Source: Blumeriella jaapii
Taxonomy: Eukaryota; Ascomycota; Leotiomycetes; Helotiales; Drepanopezizaceae
Direction of reading: 5' to 3'
Assembly: GCA_009599575.1 (NCBI GenBank)
Contig: VWND01000024.1
Coordinates: 1-64,000, forward strand
DNA length: 64,000 nucleotides
Numbering within the stretch: position 1 is the stretch's first letter; the number at the start of each line of letters is the position of its first letter. A model generated the notes under the pieces. The model was not told the DNA's origin and did not search any database. It was given only the letters and a program-made list of their open reading frames with translations. This document shows, in pieces, positions 22,661-34,900 of this stretch. The translations under genes were made by a program, and so were the position numbers.

Positions 22661-23624
22661 ATGGCTTTCAGCGGCCCCATCGACGAGAAGTGGCCCCGGC
22701 CCGAGGTCAAAGACGACGCGACTGTATCTCACGTCGAGAAGGGCTTCAAGATCAGTGCCCGCAAGCTCCCCATCTCCAAATCCGACCCTATCGACGAGAT
22801 GTCCAAAAAGCTGGGCATTCCGGTCCCCGAGATGATCTTCGGTGATAACATGGTCTCGATCGAGCACCTGGCGACGGGATGGCGGCTGGAGTTCAACGCC
22901 TACGATGCTTTGGACCGTGTGGACAAGACGGACAAGAACATGTTGAAGGTTGCTTATTCGAAGGAATGGTCAAGCAGCAGGTAGGAACCGCGATTCCGGA
23001 GAAAGGCACTCTTGCACCCGCTTACCACATGGTGTAGGGAAAAGACCCACGAAGGCATCAAGGAAGTGGTGAAGCCCTTCGACTGGTCCTACACAACGGA
23101 CTACAAGGGCACTCTGACCAGCGGGACAGCATTCGCGCCTAGCTCGGAGCCAATCCCCATCGATTTGCTCAGACGACCTGATCCGATTCTCTTCTTCGAG
23201 GAAGTCGTCCTTTACGAGAGCGAGCTCGACGACAACGGCATCTCGCTGTACTCTTGCAAGGTGAGAGTCATGCCGGATCGGATGCTGCTGCTCTGTCGAC
23301 TCTTCATGCGGCTGGACAAGGTTCTGGTCAGGATTCGAGACACGAGGATCTACGTCGACTTCCACGCTGGCCAGATCATCAGAGATTATACCGAAAAAGA
23401 AGAGCAGTGCGACAAGGTCAGCCAGGTCAGTACGCAGCAGCTGCCGCTTCTATTTCCTACGGGCCCAGTGATCTCGACCGGGAGTCGTGCTAACCTTATG
23501 CCAGAGTCTACTCTCTTCGGGCACACTTCCGAGCAACCTTGCCACCGCCCTTCGTGACCCCAATCAGGTCGCGCAGTTCATGCTGGAAGTCACCCACACT
23601 CTAGAAAGCGTAACGGTCTCTTGA
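22661..23624 (+). CDS. TIP41: TIP41-like protein (TOR/PP2A signalling regulator)
   Basis: A TIP41 family protein of 275 residues. In yeast Tip41 binds Tap42 and acts with PP2A-type phosphatases downstream of TORC1. Family segments are LGIPVPEMIFGDNMVSIEH, FNAYDALD, PFDWSYTTDYKGT, IPIDLLRRPDPILFFEEV and the highly conserved MPDRMLLLCRLFMRLDKVL with RIRDTRIYVDF. Exons are 22661-22980, 23038-23425 and 23505-23624, with introns of 57 bp (GTAGGA...TGTAG) and 79 bp (GTCAGT...GCCAG, GCTAACC branch point). The coding sum is 828 nt. The third exon codes an Ala/Leu-rich tail that is less conserved. The start ATG follows CATT. The exon structure is well supported by frame. Confidence 0.95.
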
Positions 23625-25989
23625 AGTGATTCATTCTCCTCTGGCCTTGTTGCATCGCCACGAGGGTAGGCGCGCATCCGGGCTGCATCGCCCATCCTTG
23701 GGGGGCGATGAGATGGAGTGTCCCGACCAATCGCCGTGCGGAGATGTAGCCACCGATTCGAATCTCAACCTCACAATTTTCAACACGTCGAGCACACCGC
23801 TCCTCATGCACATCTCTCGAGCTGAGGCGGCGTCATGATCCTATGCGCCCGGAGATGTCTCCTTCGACGAAGAGGACGGCAGGGAGAGACATGACGCTGC
23901 CGCTCGGCCGCAACTCTCTATGCTCTAGAGAGACCGTACCTCACGTTGCCAGAAGATGGGTCGTACGCTGCTCGGGAGTTGCAAGTGGCGCCACACTCAC
24001 AGATCCATGGACACAAACACATCTTCACGTGTCGTCCCGCTGTCCTGTCCTGTACACCCTTCTACCAGCACCCAAGCCCCCCCCGATCCTTGCCCACTGT
24101 TACGATGTGGAGAGAGTAGCTTTTTCATTGGCGAGATACGCGCGTGCTTAGCCGCCTCAATTCAAGTCATTTTCTTCTCCAATGCATTAGGTTGGCTTGT
24201 TTGGGGGTTGAAGTCAAGCCAACTCACCAACTCACCAACACGACCGACACGACCGACACGACCAACACTAATCCGAATACAGGATCCGAAACTCTCACCG
24301 CGATGGCGGAATGGCTAAGGAACCTATTCTCGACTCCATCGAAACGTTCTTTGTTGAAATGGCCTTTGTCCGCGCTCTACCGCCTCGTTCTGTGCGTCTC
24401 CTGCATGAAGGCATCTTGCCATTTTCTTGCTCATCTCATCTCCTGGTCTCCTCGTCTCCTCCTCCCATGTAACGTACAGTACGTCTTCTGCTACCGTTCC
24501 CCCCCATGGGCCGTGACCGTCCTGTTGCTGCTTGTGAATGCATAACACGTCCCTCTGGAGTAGATCCTCGGACCATGAACGTGCTTCCTCGGCCCGATGC
24601 CATAGGGGCTCACGACGAGAGCAGATTGCACACCCTGCGCCGAAGGTCCTGTCTGCAGTAGCCACTCGACAGATGCTTCTTGGGCTAAACCTTATCGACA
24701 CGCAGTACAGTACCGTAAGATGTATGTATGTATGTACAGTACACAACACAGTAAGTGGTGGTATCTACCTTAGCCAGCCCCTCTCTTGATCCGCCCTGTG
24801 CTGTAGTACATACGGCAGTGAGTGTTCCATTCCAGAGGGATGACTTGAGTCGGAGATGATACGTTTCCCAGCTTCTTGAGGTATTGTACTGCACAGTACC
24901 GTACAGTAGCACTGTCCAGTAGCACCGTACCGTGCTGTACTGTATGTATATTCACTGTATGTGCCTGACAGCTCCCTCACGCATCTCGCCAGGGTTCTCC
25001 TATTTATAGCCAGCCGCGTGCCTGCAGGCGTTCGTGGAAGGTTTACGTGCCATCACAATCGACCAGGGGACTGGGGAAGTCAGATTCCGCAGCTTGTGAG
25101 CAATGTCAACATTGAGACCATGGCCGTCTGAGTCGACGTTCCAGTTTGGGTGATCAACGTCTTGCCACCTGGAGAGCTCTCCCATTCCCTCTGCCTGTGC
25201 TCGATGACTGTCGGACGAGGACGAGGACGATTACATCTTCTCCTCCCTGCCGCTCCCTCTTTCTCCTCCTCCTCCTCCTCCTCCTCCACCTCCACCTCCA
25301 CATCCCGCCACTCCTCTTCTCTGTATCTCCCACGTCTTTCGCGCGCTGCCAGAACGACGGTGGTGCCTCGCGGCGGCGGACAACGCATCGCTTCCCGTGC
25401 GTGGCATGTTATTGGTTCGTCCGAAGCTTCCCAACAGCTACACCACGTCGCCTTCCATCCGCGCCGTCCAGGCACGACAGCGACAGCGACATTGCCAGCG
25501 ACAGCGACGTTGATAGCGACCTTGACATTGACATTGTCACCGACACTGACTCCGAGTCCGACTTCCTGTCCCCGTCGCCGTCTCCGTCTCGGTCTCCGTC
25601 ATCGACGCTCAGACCGGCCCCCATTCTTAGCTCCACTTGAGCCGCATCCAGCATCACCAGCTGCGACACGCCAGCAGCATCAACAGCAGCAGCAGCAGCA
25701 GCAGCATTACCACCACCTCCACCTCCTCCACCTCCACCTCCACCACCACCTCCACCAGCAACAGCTCCGCGTCAGCACGAGCTCACTCTCAGCTTCGATT
25801 TCCCGCTCTCGCTCCCATTCACCCTCAACTGCCAGATCGTGCGCCGCAGCAGCGCTCCCCTTCCCAGCAGCGCCCCCCTTCCCAGCAGCGCTCCCCCTCC
25901 CAGCAGCTCGCGCTCCGACAGCACATCGTCGTCGCCCCGCGGCTCGCACGCTCCCATCGCTCTGCGGCCTCTCGTTGCCCTCCGCCGCC
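23625..25989. other. Spacer and long 5' leader of the STE23-like gene
   Basis: No separate gene is supported. It contains CCGACACGA repeats (24240-24265), several TACAGTAC clusters (24705-24735 and 24890-24950), a CTC tract (25261-25290), GACAGCGACATTG-type repeats (25470-25600), CAG/CCACCT runs (25685-25760) and three 18-base AGCAGCGCTCCCCTTCCC-like units (25850-25905). From 25204 the frame of the next gene stays open into its start codon; see findings. Confidence 0.6.
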
Positions 25990-28900
25990 ATGTCGACCTT
26001 GGCCCAATCCCAGACCCCGGCCGAGCGAAGCAGCAGCAGCCCCCCGAGGGAACACAGACTTCGACCCGTCGAGAAGCTCACGGACAGCCTGGAGACTCCG
26101 TCCCTCGACAACCGCAGCTACAGGGTGGTGCGTCTGCCGAATCAGCTCGAGGTGCTGCTGGTTCACGATGCCGAAACCGACAAAGCCTCCGCCGCCATGG
26201 ACGTCAACGTCGGCAACTTCAGCGACGAGGATGACTTTCCCGGCATGGCGCACGCCGTAGAGCACGTAGCCCCGAACCATCTCCCATGCGCTGGCGAGAC
26301 GACGGCTAACCCTGCAATAGACATCTCCTGTTCATGGGAACCAAGAAGGTACGCGAACACCAGACGGAGCTGGAGCTGGCCGTGTTGCGCCGTTCTTCCA
26401 TCTCGGCGGTTGGAACTGCAACCCATTGCCCCCCCCAAGGACAACGCCATTGGGTTTGACGCATTGCGTGGAATCGTTGCTAACCTCCGCACAGTACCCA
26501 GTCGAGAACGCTTACTCTCAATACCTGTCCTCCCATTCCGGAAGCTCCAACGCGTACACGGGTGCGACATCCACAAACTACTACTTTGAGGTGGCGGCGA
26601 AGAAGGGCGACGAGGATGCGGCCGAGGATCCGTCCCCGTTGTTTGGCGCACTCGACAGATTCGCGCAGTTCTTCATCGATCCCCTGTTCCTCTCGTCGAC
26701 GCTCGACCGGGAGTTGCGAGCCGTCGACTCCGAGAACAAGAAGAACCTGCAGAGCGATCAATGGCGGCTGCATCAGCTGGACAAGTCCCTCTCGAACCCC
26801 AACCACCCGTACTGTCACTTCTCGACCGGCAATTTCGAGGTCCTGAAGACGGCGCCAGAGGCGCGAGGGGTCGACGTGAGACAGAAGTTCATGGATTTCC
26901 ACGCCAAGCACTACTCCGCGAACCGAATGAAGCTGGTCGTGCTCGGCAGGGAATCTCTCGACGTCCTGGAAGCCTGGGCCGCAGACCTCTTTGCTGGCGT
27001 GCGGAACAAGGACTTGCCCCAAAATCGCTGGGAAGCCGAGGTGCCATTTGGAGAGAAGGATCTCTTGACTCAATGCTTCGCCAAGCCCGTAATGGACTCG
27101 AGGGAGTTGGATCTTTCGTTCCCTTTCGTGGATGAAGAGATGCTGTTCGAGTCGCAGCCAAGTCGCTACATCAGTCACTTGATTGGTCATGAGGGTCCGG
27201 GAAGCATCATGGCTCTCATCAAGTCCAGAGGCTGGGCCAATGGCTTGAGTGCAGGTATGTTCAGCTTTTCTCGGTCGATACGTCCGGCGGGCGCGTCGGT
27301 CCGGTTCGAAAGATCGGGTCAGGCAGTGTAAATGCCGAACGTGGATTTGAGCTCTGCATCTGCGTCCGCTTGCAGAGCTGGGGATGCTGACGTGCATGTG
27401 ACAGGTGCATACTCGGTCTGTCCAGGGACCCCAGGGATCTTCAACTGCCAGATTCGGCTCACTGAGGATGGCCTGAAGAACTACAAGGAAATCGTCAAGG
27501 TTTTCTTTCAATACGTCTCTCTGTTGCGAGAGACCCCGCCCCAGAAATGGATCTTTGATGAGCAAAAGGGCCTTGCCGATGTCGACTTCAAGTTCAAGGA
27601 AAAGACGCCAGCAAGCCGCTTCACGAGCAAGATCAGCGCAGTTATGCAGACGCCGCTCCCTCGGGAATGGCTCTTGAGTGGGAACAGCAGGCAAGTTCTT
27701 GCTTCCCCGTCACAACCCGCTACGACACAAGGCGCTGACTCGTGGATGTAGACTTCGGAAGTTCGACCCCGCGCGGATCCAGGACGGGCTGGCGTGCCTG
27801 CGACCAGATAACTTCCGCATGTCTGTCGTGTCTCAAAAGTTTCCCGGGACGTGGAAAGAAAAGGAGAAGTGGTACGGGACCGAATACACGTACGAGAAAA
27901 TCCCGGCGGACTTTCTCGAGGAGATCAAGCACGCCGCTGCAAGCACGTCCAAAGACCGCTTGCCGGAACTGCATCTACCCCACGAGAACCAGTTCATCCC
28001 TACGAAGCTCGAGGTGGAGAAGAAGGAGGTGAAAACGCCGGCCATCTCGCCCAAGCTCATCAGAAACGACGAGCTGGTACGCACATGGTACAAGAAGGAT
28101 GACCAGTTTTGGGTTCCCAAGGCCAATGTTTTCATCAACTGCAAAAACTCGTTGCCCGCCGCCACGGCAGAGAACATGCTGAAGGCGAGACTCTACACGG
28201 ATGTGGTCCGCGATGCCTTAGAGGAGTACTCCTACGATGCAGAACTCGCAGGCCTCGATTACTCGATCGCAGCTCATTCCATGGGCCTTGAGATCGCTGT
28301 TTCCGGTTACAACGACAAGTTGCCTGTGCTCTTGGAGAAGGTCCTTGTCACCATGAGAGATTTGGACGTCAAGCCGGATAGGTTCGAGATCATCAAGGAG
28401 CGTCTGCTTCGAGGTCTCAAGAACTGGGATTACCAACAGCCTTTCAACCAGGTGGGCGATTACACCAGATGGCTCAACAGCGAAAAGGGCTACATCAACG
28501 AACAGATCCTTGCAGAGCTGCATCATCTTACCGCCGCCGATGTCCAACAGTTCTACCCACACCTGTTGCGACAAATGCACATTGAGAATTTCGTCCACGG
28601 AAATCTCTACAAGGAGGATGCGCTGAAGTTGAGCAACCTTATCGAGTCCATCCTGAAGCCAAGAGCTCTTCCCCGAACCCAGTGGCCCATTGCTCGGTCC
28701 TTGATCTTTCCTCCTGGGGGAAACTACGTTTACCACAAGACCCTCAAGGATCCGGCCAACGTCAATCACTGCATCGAGTACCTCTTGTTCGTTGGAGACA
28801 AGTCCGTGCGTCCCCTGCGAGCGAAGACGCTTCTCCTTGACCAAATGACCCAAGAGCCGGCTTTCGACCAGCTACGAACGAAGGAGCAGCTTGGATACGT

Positions 28901-29596
28901 CGTGTTCAGTGGCGCGCGACCTACTCCGACGACGATCGGTTACCGTTTCATCATTCAGAGTGAGAAGACGGCAAATTACCTGGAGTCAAGAATCGATTCA
29001 TTCCTTACTGGTTTCAAGGAGACGTTAGAGAAGATGACCGACGCTGAATTTGAAGGTCACAAGAGAAGTTTGATCACGAAGCGACTGGAGAAGCTGAAGA
29101 ACTTGGACCAAGAATCCAGCCGACTTTGGTCGTACATCGACAGCGAGTACCTTGACTTTGAGCTCGGTAAGACCCTCGTCCTGGACGACGACCCTTGGGT
29201 GCGCACTAACCATGTATCACAGTCCACGAAGATGCAGCCAACATCAAGCTTCTCACCAAAGCCGACATGATTGAATACTACGATCGGTACATTCTTCCTA
29301 CCTCGCCCCTGCGATCCAAGCTTGCCATCCACCTGAACGCCCAGGATGCCGCCTCCAACGAGACCCCGACCGTCACTGGCGTCCTCGAGCAGGGCAAGCA
29401 GGTTCTCGGCCTCGACAACAAGGACTCCAAAGATCAAGAAGCCAGCGAGGCCCCCGGAGCGAAGCCAGCAGGCAACGGGACGGTCCCCTTTATCATCACT
29501 GACGTGCGCGAGTTCAAGTCGATGATGCCGATCAGCCCTGGCCCGCGACCCGTCAAACACATCTCTGAGTTTGAGGACTTGGACGCCAAGTTGTGA
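25990..29596 (+). CDS. STE23: M16 zinc metallopeptidase, insulin-degrading enzyme/STE23 type
   Basis: A peptidase of 1044 residues; in yeast Ste23 acts in a-factor processing and peptide degradation. The inverted zinc motif HxxEH is GMAHAVEHLLFMGT (His88, Glu91, His92), and the third ligand lies in ELRAVDSENKKNLQSD. SGSSNAYTGATSTNYYFEV and ELDLSFPF are family hallmarks. The C-terminal half keeps EQLGYVVFSG. Six exons: 25990-26261, 26321-26348 (28 nt), 26495-27254, 27405-27690, 27752-29166 and 29223-29596. Introns 2, 3 and 5 are GT-AG. Intron 1 (26262-26320) begins GCACGT and intron 4 (27691-27751) begins GCAAGT; both are inferred as GC-AG because only these restore the conserved frame. The total is 3135 nt, divisible by three. 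The start is the ATG in CCGCCATGTC. Location is probably cytosolic. Confidence 0.95.
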
Positions 29597-29929
29597 GCGG
29601 GCGGGGCGTGTGTTGGGTATCTGCATTTATTCGCTGTCCCGTTTTTGATTTGGTCGCCCAAGGGGCATCTGCCGTGCACACCTGTTGTTCATGCGGGAAG
29701 ACGTACAGATGGACGGACCCCAGAGCGAGCATACGCACCCTAGAAGGCATTGTGGTTGGCGTTGTCGTTTTTGTCTCTGGTTTACGCACTCGAGGGCACG
29801 CATAACCGGAGTCAGAGAGCCGGTCTTTGGTCTTTGGAATGGGGGTGGGTGGGGGACTGAGGGATAGAGTGAGGCAGCATGCGTACGTACGTACGTAATA
29901 CATAGATACATAGATACATACACACGTAT

Positions 29930-30545
29930 TACAACCACACGTTTTACCACCCGCGTATTCCATATCCACGTTTTACTACCCACGTATTATATTCCCTCCT
30001 GTTACATACCTACCCACGTATTCCCAGTCCATACCCTCCTATTACATCCACACGTTACAACCACACGTATTACATCCATACGTTTTATTACCCACGTATT
30101 ACAGTATATACCCATCTATTCCATCCCAACCTACTACAGTACATACCCACGTATTACATTTACACGTATTACAAACCCATCTATTACAGTACATACCCAC
30201 CTATTCCACACCCACGTATTCCATACCCACGTTTTACAATACATACCCACCTATTCCATATCCACGTATTCCATACCCCACGTATTACATTTACACGTAT
30301 TACAAACCCATCTATTACAGTACATACCCACCTAGTTTATACCCACGTATTCCATACCCACGTTTTACTACCCTCTTATTACATGCCCACGTATTCCATA
30401 CCCACCTATTCCACACCCACCACCTATTCCAACCCACCTATTCCATCCCCTCCTATTCCATCTATCCCCTCTTATTCCATCCATCCCCTCCTATTCCATC
30501 CATCCCCACCACCTACTCCATCCATCCCCACCCACCTACATACAT
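29930..30545 (+). repeat. Degenerate CACGTATTCCATACC minisatellite
   Basis: Many imperfect copies of a unit close to CACGTATTCCATACC, alternating with CACGTATTACA and CCACCTATTCCA variants and sometimes TACAGTACATACC. The right end grades into CCCTCCTATTCCATCCAT units. It is AT/C-rich and non-coding, and the unit drifts along the array, which suggests age. Confidence 0.9.
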
Positions 30546-30644
30546 ACAGTATCACAAACCCCATCCATGAATCACCGACCGGATGCCCAATGCCGACTCG
30601 CTGGGACGGCCTGGGCTTGGCTTGGCTTGGTTTGGTTCGTTGAC

Positions 30645-30900
30645 AGGGAGGGGAGGGGAGGGGAGAGGAGAGGAGGGGAGGGGAGGGGAGGGGAGGGGAG
30701 GGGAGGGGAGGGGAGGCGAGGGGAGGGGAGGGGACGGGAGGGGAGGGGAGGGGAGGCGAGGGGAGGGGGGGGGAGGGGGACGGGAGGCGAGGGGAGGGAG
30801 AGGAGGGAGAGGAGGGAGAGGAGGGAGAGGAGGGAGGGAGGAGGGAGAGGAGAAAGAAAGAAGAGGGAGAAAAAAAAGGGAGAAAAAAAGGGTCTTGGTC
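30645..30900 (+). repeat. G-rich GGGGA/GGGAG polypurine array
   Basis: About 210 bases of almost pure GGGGA units, then GAGGGAGAG, then AGAAAG and GAGAAAAAAAGG. The plus strand is purine only over most of its length, with many GGGG runs. Open frames across it on either strand are poly-Gly/Arg or poly-Pro/Ser and are not taken as genes. Confidence 0.95.
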
Positions 30901-31065
30901 TTGGTTTGGTTTCCATCGCATGTACCATGAATATTATAAATACTGTGCTGTGTATTATGCTGTATTGTATTGTATTATATTGTATTGTATTTTATAGTAT
31001 AGCTCAGAACAGAGAGCTGTGTTGTTTTTGTTTCCGTTCTTGTTTTGGTTATAATGGTAATAGTA

Positions 31066-31262
31066 ATAATAACTTACTTATTTACTTGGTTAATTAGGTA
31101 TTTACTTATTTACTTATTTACTTATTTACTTATTTACTTATTTACTTATTTACTTATTTACTTATTTACTTATTTACTTATTTACTTATTTACTTATTTA
31201 CTTATTTACTTATTTACTTATTTACTTATTTACTTATTTACTTATTTACTTACCTACTTACT
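31066..31262 (+). repeat. (TTTACTTA)n octamer microsatellite
   Basis: About 24 almost perfect copies of the 8-base unit TTTACTTA. The last units decay to CTTACCTACTTACTTGCTTGC. It is non-coding; the apparent Leu/Tyr-rich frame is a product of the repeat. Confidence 0.96.
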
Positions 31263-31366
31263 TGCTTGCTTACTTGGGTTGGTAGGTTGATAGGTTGGTA
31301 GATGGATAGCAAGGTAGTGAATGAGGAGGTGCAGTACAGTACAGTAGGTAGTAAACAAAAAAATAC

Positions 31367-31367
<1 letters not shown>

Positions 31368-31406
<39 letters not shown>

Positions 31407-31445
31407 GTCTGTCTGTCATCTGTCGTCTGTCGTCTGTCTGTCTGT
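31368..31445 (+). repeat. (CTGT)n tetranucleotide repeat
   Basis: About 18 copies of CTGT with interruptions (CGTCTGTC, CATCTGTC). It follows a GTACAGTACAGTA motif at 31331-31345. Confidence 0.95.
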
Positions 31446-31941
31446 ACCTTTCCCAAAAACCCATCCTTTGCATCACGCACACAAAAACCTCACCTCACCT
31501 CACTCCACCTCGCCAGAGAATCCCCAAGACCAAAACATAAACTTGTCCGAAATGCACATAGCAGGCACACAATGCTTTACGCGACCTGGCGTTGAATTGC
31601 CCTCCATACAATTCGCTAAGCTACCTGAGCTAGGTACAATGCGATCGACAATCACGCGATCTTTCACTCGCTCGATATGTTCCGTTCCGCACGCTGAATG
31701 GAAATCATCGCCGCCGCCAAACCCACGATTTCTAGCCTCCCCAATGGGCGTGAATGCATTCGTAATTCGTATATCCCCTTGGAGTATCCACTCCTTGGCG
31801 CAAGATTTCCGGCCACCAACCCCGGCCCAAAAACCACAGCGCGCCAACTTGTTTGCGTGCGAGCAAACTCAATCATATGTACCCTCATCGCACCCCGATG
31901 ATCCATCTACAGGACGCGAAGAAATCAAATACATCCCTCCC

Positions 31942-34900
31942 TCAATCGAGCTTCAGTTCATCGTTATCCCCGACGTGGATTTCGAAAACTGGAGCATCAA
32001 TATCGTCAGAGTTCGAATCGTTGAGCCGAGACTTGAGACGAACTTGTTGGACCTCGGAGCGTAGAGCGTATTCGGCAGCCTCCTGTTCCGTCGTCATGTC
32101 CGGGATATATGTCTCTTCGAACTGTTCGTCAGGTTCGGCATCAGCAAACTCCGCCTTTCGTCGACTCAGAGAACTCTCGCTGGCGGAGGAATTCATCTCG
32201 GCTACGTCACTGTCGGCATCGCCTGCGTTAGAGGTCCTACGAGAGACGGTCCGTGGAGAAGCACCCGAGTTCAGCCCATGGAAGTTCCAGGTGGCCGAGA
32301 TGCTGTTGTTGGCATGTGATTCGTAGCCTTCATCCTCGCCCTTCTCGACACTCGGGATGAGGTCGTCGCCGTAGAGGGGTGGGGTTGAGTTAAGGTCCGA
32401 GGGATTTACTGTCGTCATCTCCTCGCCACTGGAACCACGATTTCGTTGACGGCGAGCTGCTCCTACTCCGGTCAAAGCGCTCGACGACCCACGCGGGGAG
32501 GAGTTTCCGACGAGGCACTTGTCTTCCCCCGACTCCGAAGTTTCATCTTCCGAACTCGGGCGGGGGTTGTCGTATTCTTGTAGGATCTGCTTGAACTTGG
32601 GACCTCCGAGTGGCTCTTCCGATCGTCGTCGATAAAATAGTAAGTATGCACTGGAAGACACTATTCTGGATGGGTCCGTCACTTTCGAGACAGATGAATC
32701 TGGACACGTTAATGATGACGATCTATCAAGAGGCTGCTGAGAAAAGCTTACCGTTGTATTCATACCACTGCTGATCGTTGTAATTCTTGGCAAAAGCAGT
32801 GTAATGGCCACCACCGAGCCCACCCCAATGATCATCGACAGCAAACAGATCATAAACTTCCTGTTTGCCGTCCTCGGATTCGATGACTCTGGAGCTAAGG
32901 TCCAAGTTGTCAAGTGGAAAATCGACTCGCACATCAAGCTTGTCTCGACGCCATCCACTCGAGCTAAATCGCTTGAGGTGCATGATGAGGATATCTGGGG
33001 TCTTCCACAACTCGAACTTCTTGCTGGCTCGCTTGTGCTCCTTGCATCGCGGGCAGTACCAAGTGTCTGACTCCGACAAGATCTCCTCCTTGCCAAACTC
33101 ATCGAGACAGTCTTCCAGCGAAATGCCGTTCTTTCTTCGCTTGACACGGGAGGTCTTGAGTGCCTGCAGCTCGGGGTCCTCCAAGGTAGGGACGTCCCGC
33201 CAAGTTGGAAGGCCGCGGATGTCGTCTGCGGTGTCGCCGCAGAACATCGCATCATATGCTTCGGGAACCCAGTCAACAACCAGGCCTTCACCAAGGCGAA
33301 CCAAGGGGCCACCGTCATAGTTTTCTTCATCATCGTGAAGTATTGGCCCCGGCTTGGATTTTCGCGCCATTTGTCGATTGACCTTTTTTGAGTAAGTTTT
33401 GTTTTTAGACCTGCGACTCCTGGTAGAACCTACTCTCGACCGGAGAGGAAGAGCCTGGTTTTCAGTCAGTATCCATGGTTCGCAGGGAGAAGGGGGAGGT
33501 CTGTATGGAAGCCGCGATGTCGAGATTCAATTTTTATAGAGAACATGTAGGAAGTTGCAACTTACTTTCTTGAGCCGAGGAATGTCCCTAGGGCATGCGT
33601 CCTCCTCGCTTTCACTCTCGTCGTTCATTCGTGTCACAACGCCATGGTCCCCATCCAAAACACTGTTTTCAGGGCTTTCGGAGCTGGCCCGGCTGTCCTC
33701 GAAACCGCTCACCGACCCTTCGTCGGATTGCAGCTGCGGATTGCGGGAACTGATCTTTGGAAAGACTTGGCTCTCCGTCACGACGTTCCAGCCTGTATTG
33801 ATCATGTTCTTCCGAGTTCCAAAAAAGCCAACTTCGAACATGTTTTGCAACTCAGGTTTCAAGTGCGAGTTAGGCGAGACGAACTTAGGTCGGCGTTTGT
33901 TGAATTTTCCAATTGGGCTAGAAGCTTCAGCAGCAACTCTCACCGACACGTCGACAATCTCGTCTTCCCCGTCAATGGAGTTAGCCACAACTTTAGTATC
34001 GCCTGAAGAATCAGCATCAGAGCCAGTGGTCAGTACGATATCTGGGTCTATGCTGTCGGAAAGGCTGGGGTCAACGTCTTCCTCGATAAATGCCGAAGAT
34101 GTCGACAAGGTCGCGATCTTCTCTAGGATCTTCCGCTTGATCATGTCTTCGCTCCGAGCCTATGTTCCAAGAATTAGTAGAGGCACATGAATTTGGGTAA
34201 AGAAATATCTAACCTCGTCCGGGGTGAGGATAATGAAATGAGGAACGCATGTGACTTCCCAAGCATCCTTATTGGTACCGTATCCTCTGCCAGAGACATT
34301 ACTGTTTGGGACACGGTGAAAGACGGGCACGAGCATGCGTTCTGCCATTGGGTCATCCCAAGCCGGAATCTCGTCTTCTGCGTCGGAATCGTTGCCGAAC
34401 TTAGCCGGATGCTTCTTGGAAAGAGGTGGGGGCCAATTTGTCGGCTTGGCTTCAAGTTCGTACACGGCAATGTGATCGCTCGTGCCGATTTTTTCGGAAG
34501 CTACCGCAAAATCCTTGTAGAATGTGTAGAATTTGCACTTGAATTCTTCGCCAATAAACAGACGCTCAGACGGCACGCCAACACGCTTGGAGATGAAGTC
34601 TTTCATGGAACCGATGCTTCCATTCTTGTCAATGTCGACCTGAAGAAGAACGGGCTTGTCATTCAAGGGGAAGAACAAGACCAGGCGACTCCAACGATCC
34701 TCGATTGGAAGTTGTAAGGTCAGATTGTTGAAGGGATCAAATGTGATGCTGATCTTGCTACACGTAGGGCACACAAGTGTTGACTTGTACATGCCAGTGA
34801 AGAGATCAGCGATCACAGAATCATCTCGTTGCTTGGTGATGTCCCAGACCTTGGCGGCCATTTCCCGGATCGCCTCGGGATTGTTGACCATTTCATCAGT

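Larger units (their letters stand above)
29597..31941. other. Spacer filled with four satellite arrays
   Basis: This 2.3 kb stretch between the 3' ends of STE23 and the deubiquitinase gene has no supported coding sequence. Its main content is the four arrays listed next. Ordinary sequence remains at 29600-29880 and 31450-31941, probably 3' UTR or terminator regions of the convergent genes. Confidence 0.7.

Noticed and set aside
24300..24330. tRNA-like start GGCGGAATGGCTAAGG
   Set aside because: No matching acceptor stem, anticodon arm or T-arm could be found downstream.
30567..31097. A 176-codon Gly/Arg/Glu frame
   Set aside because: It runs through the GGGGA array and then unrelated AT-rich sequence; no domain.
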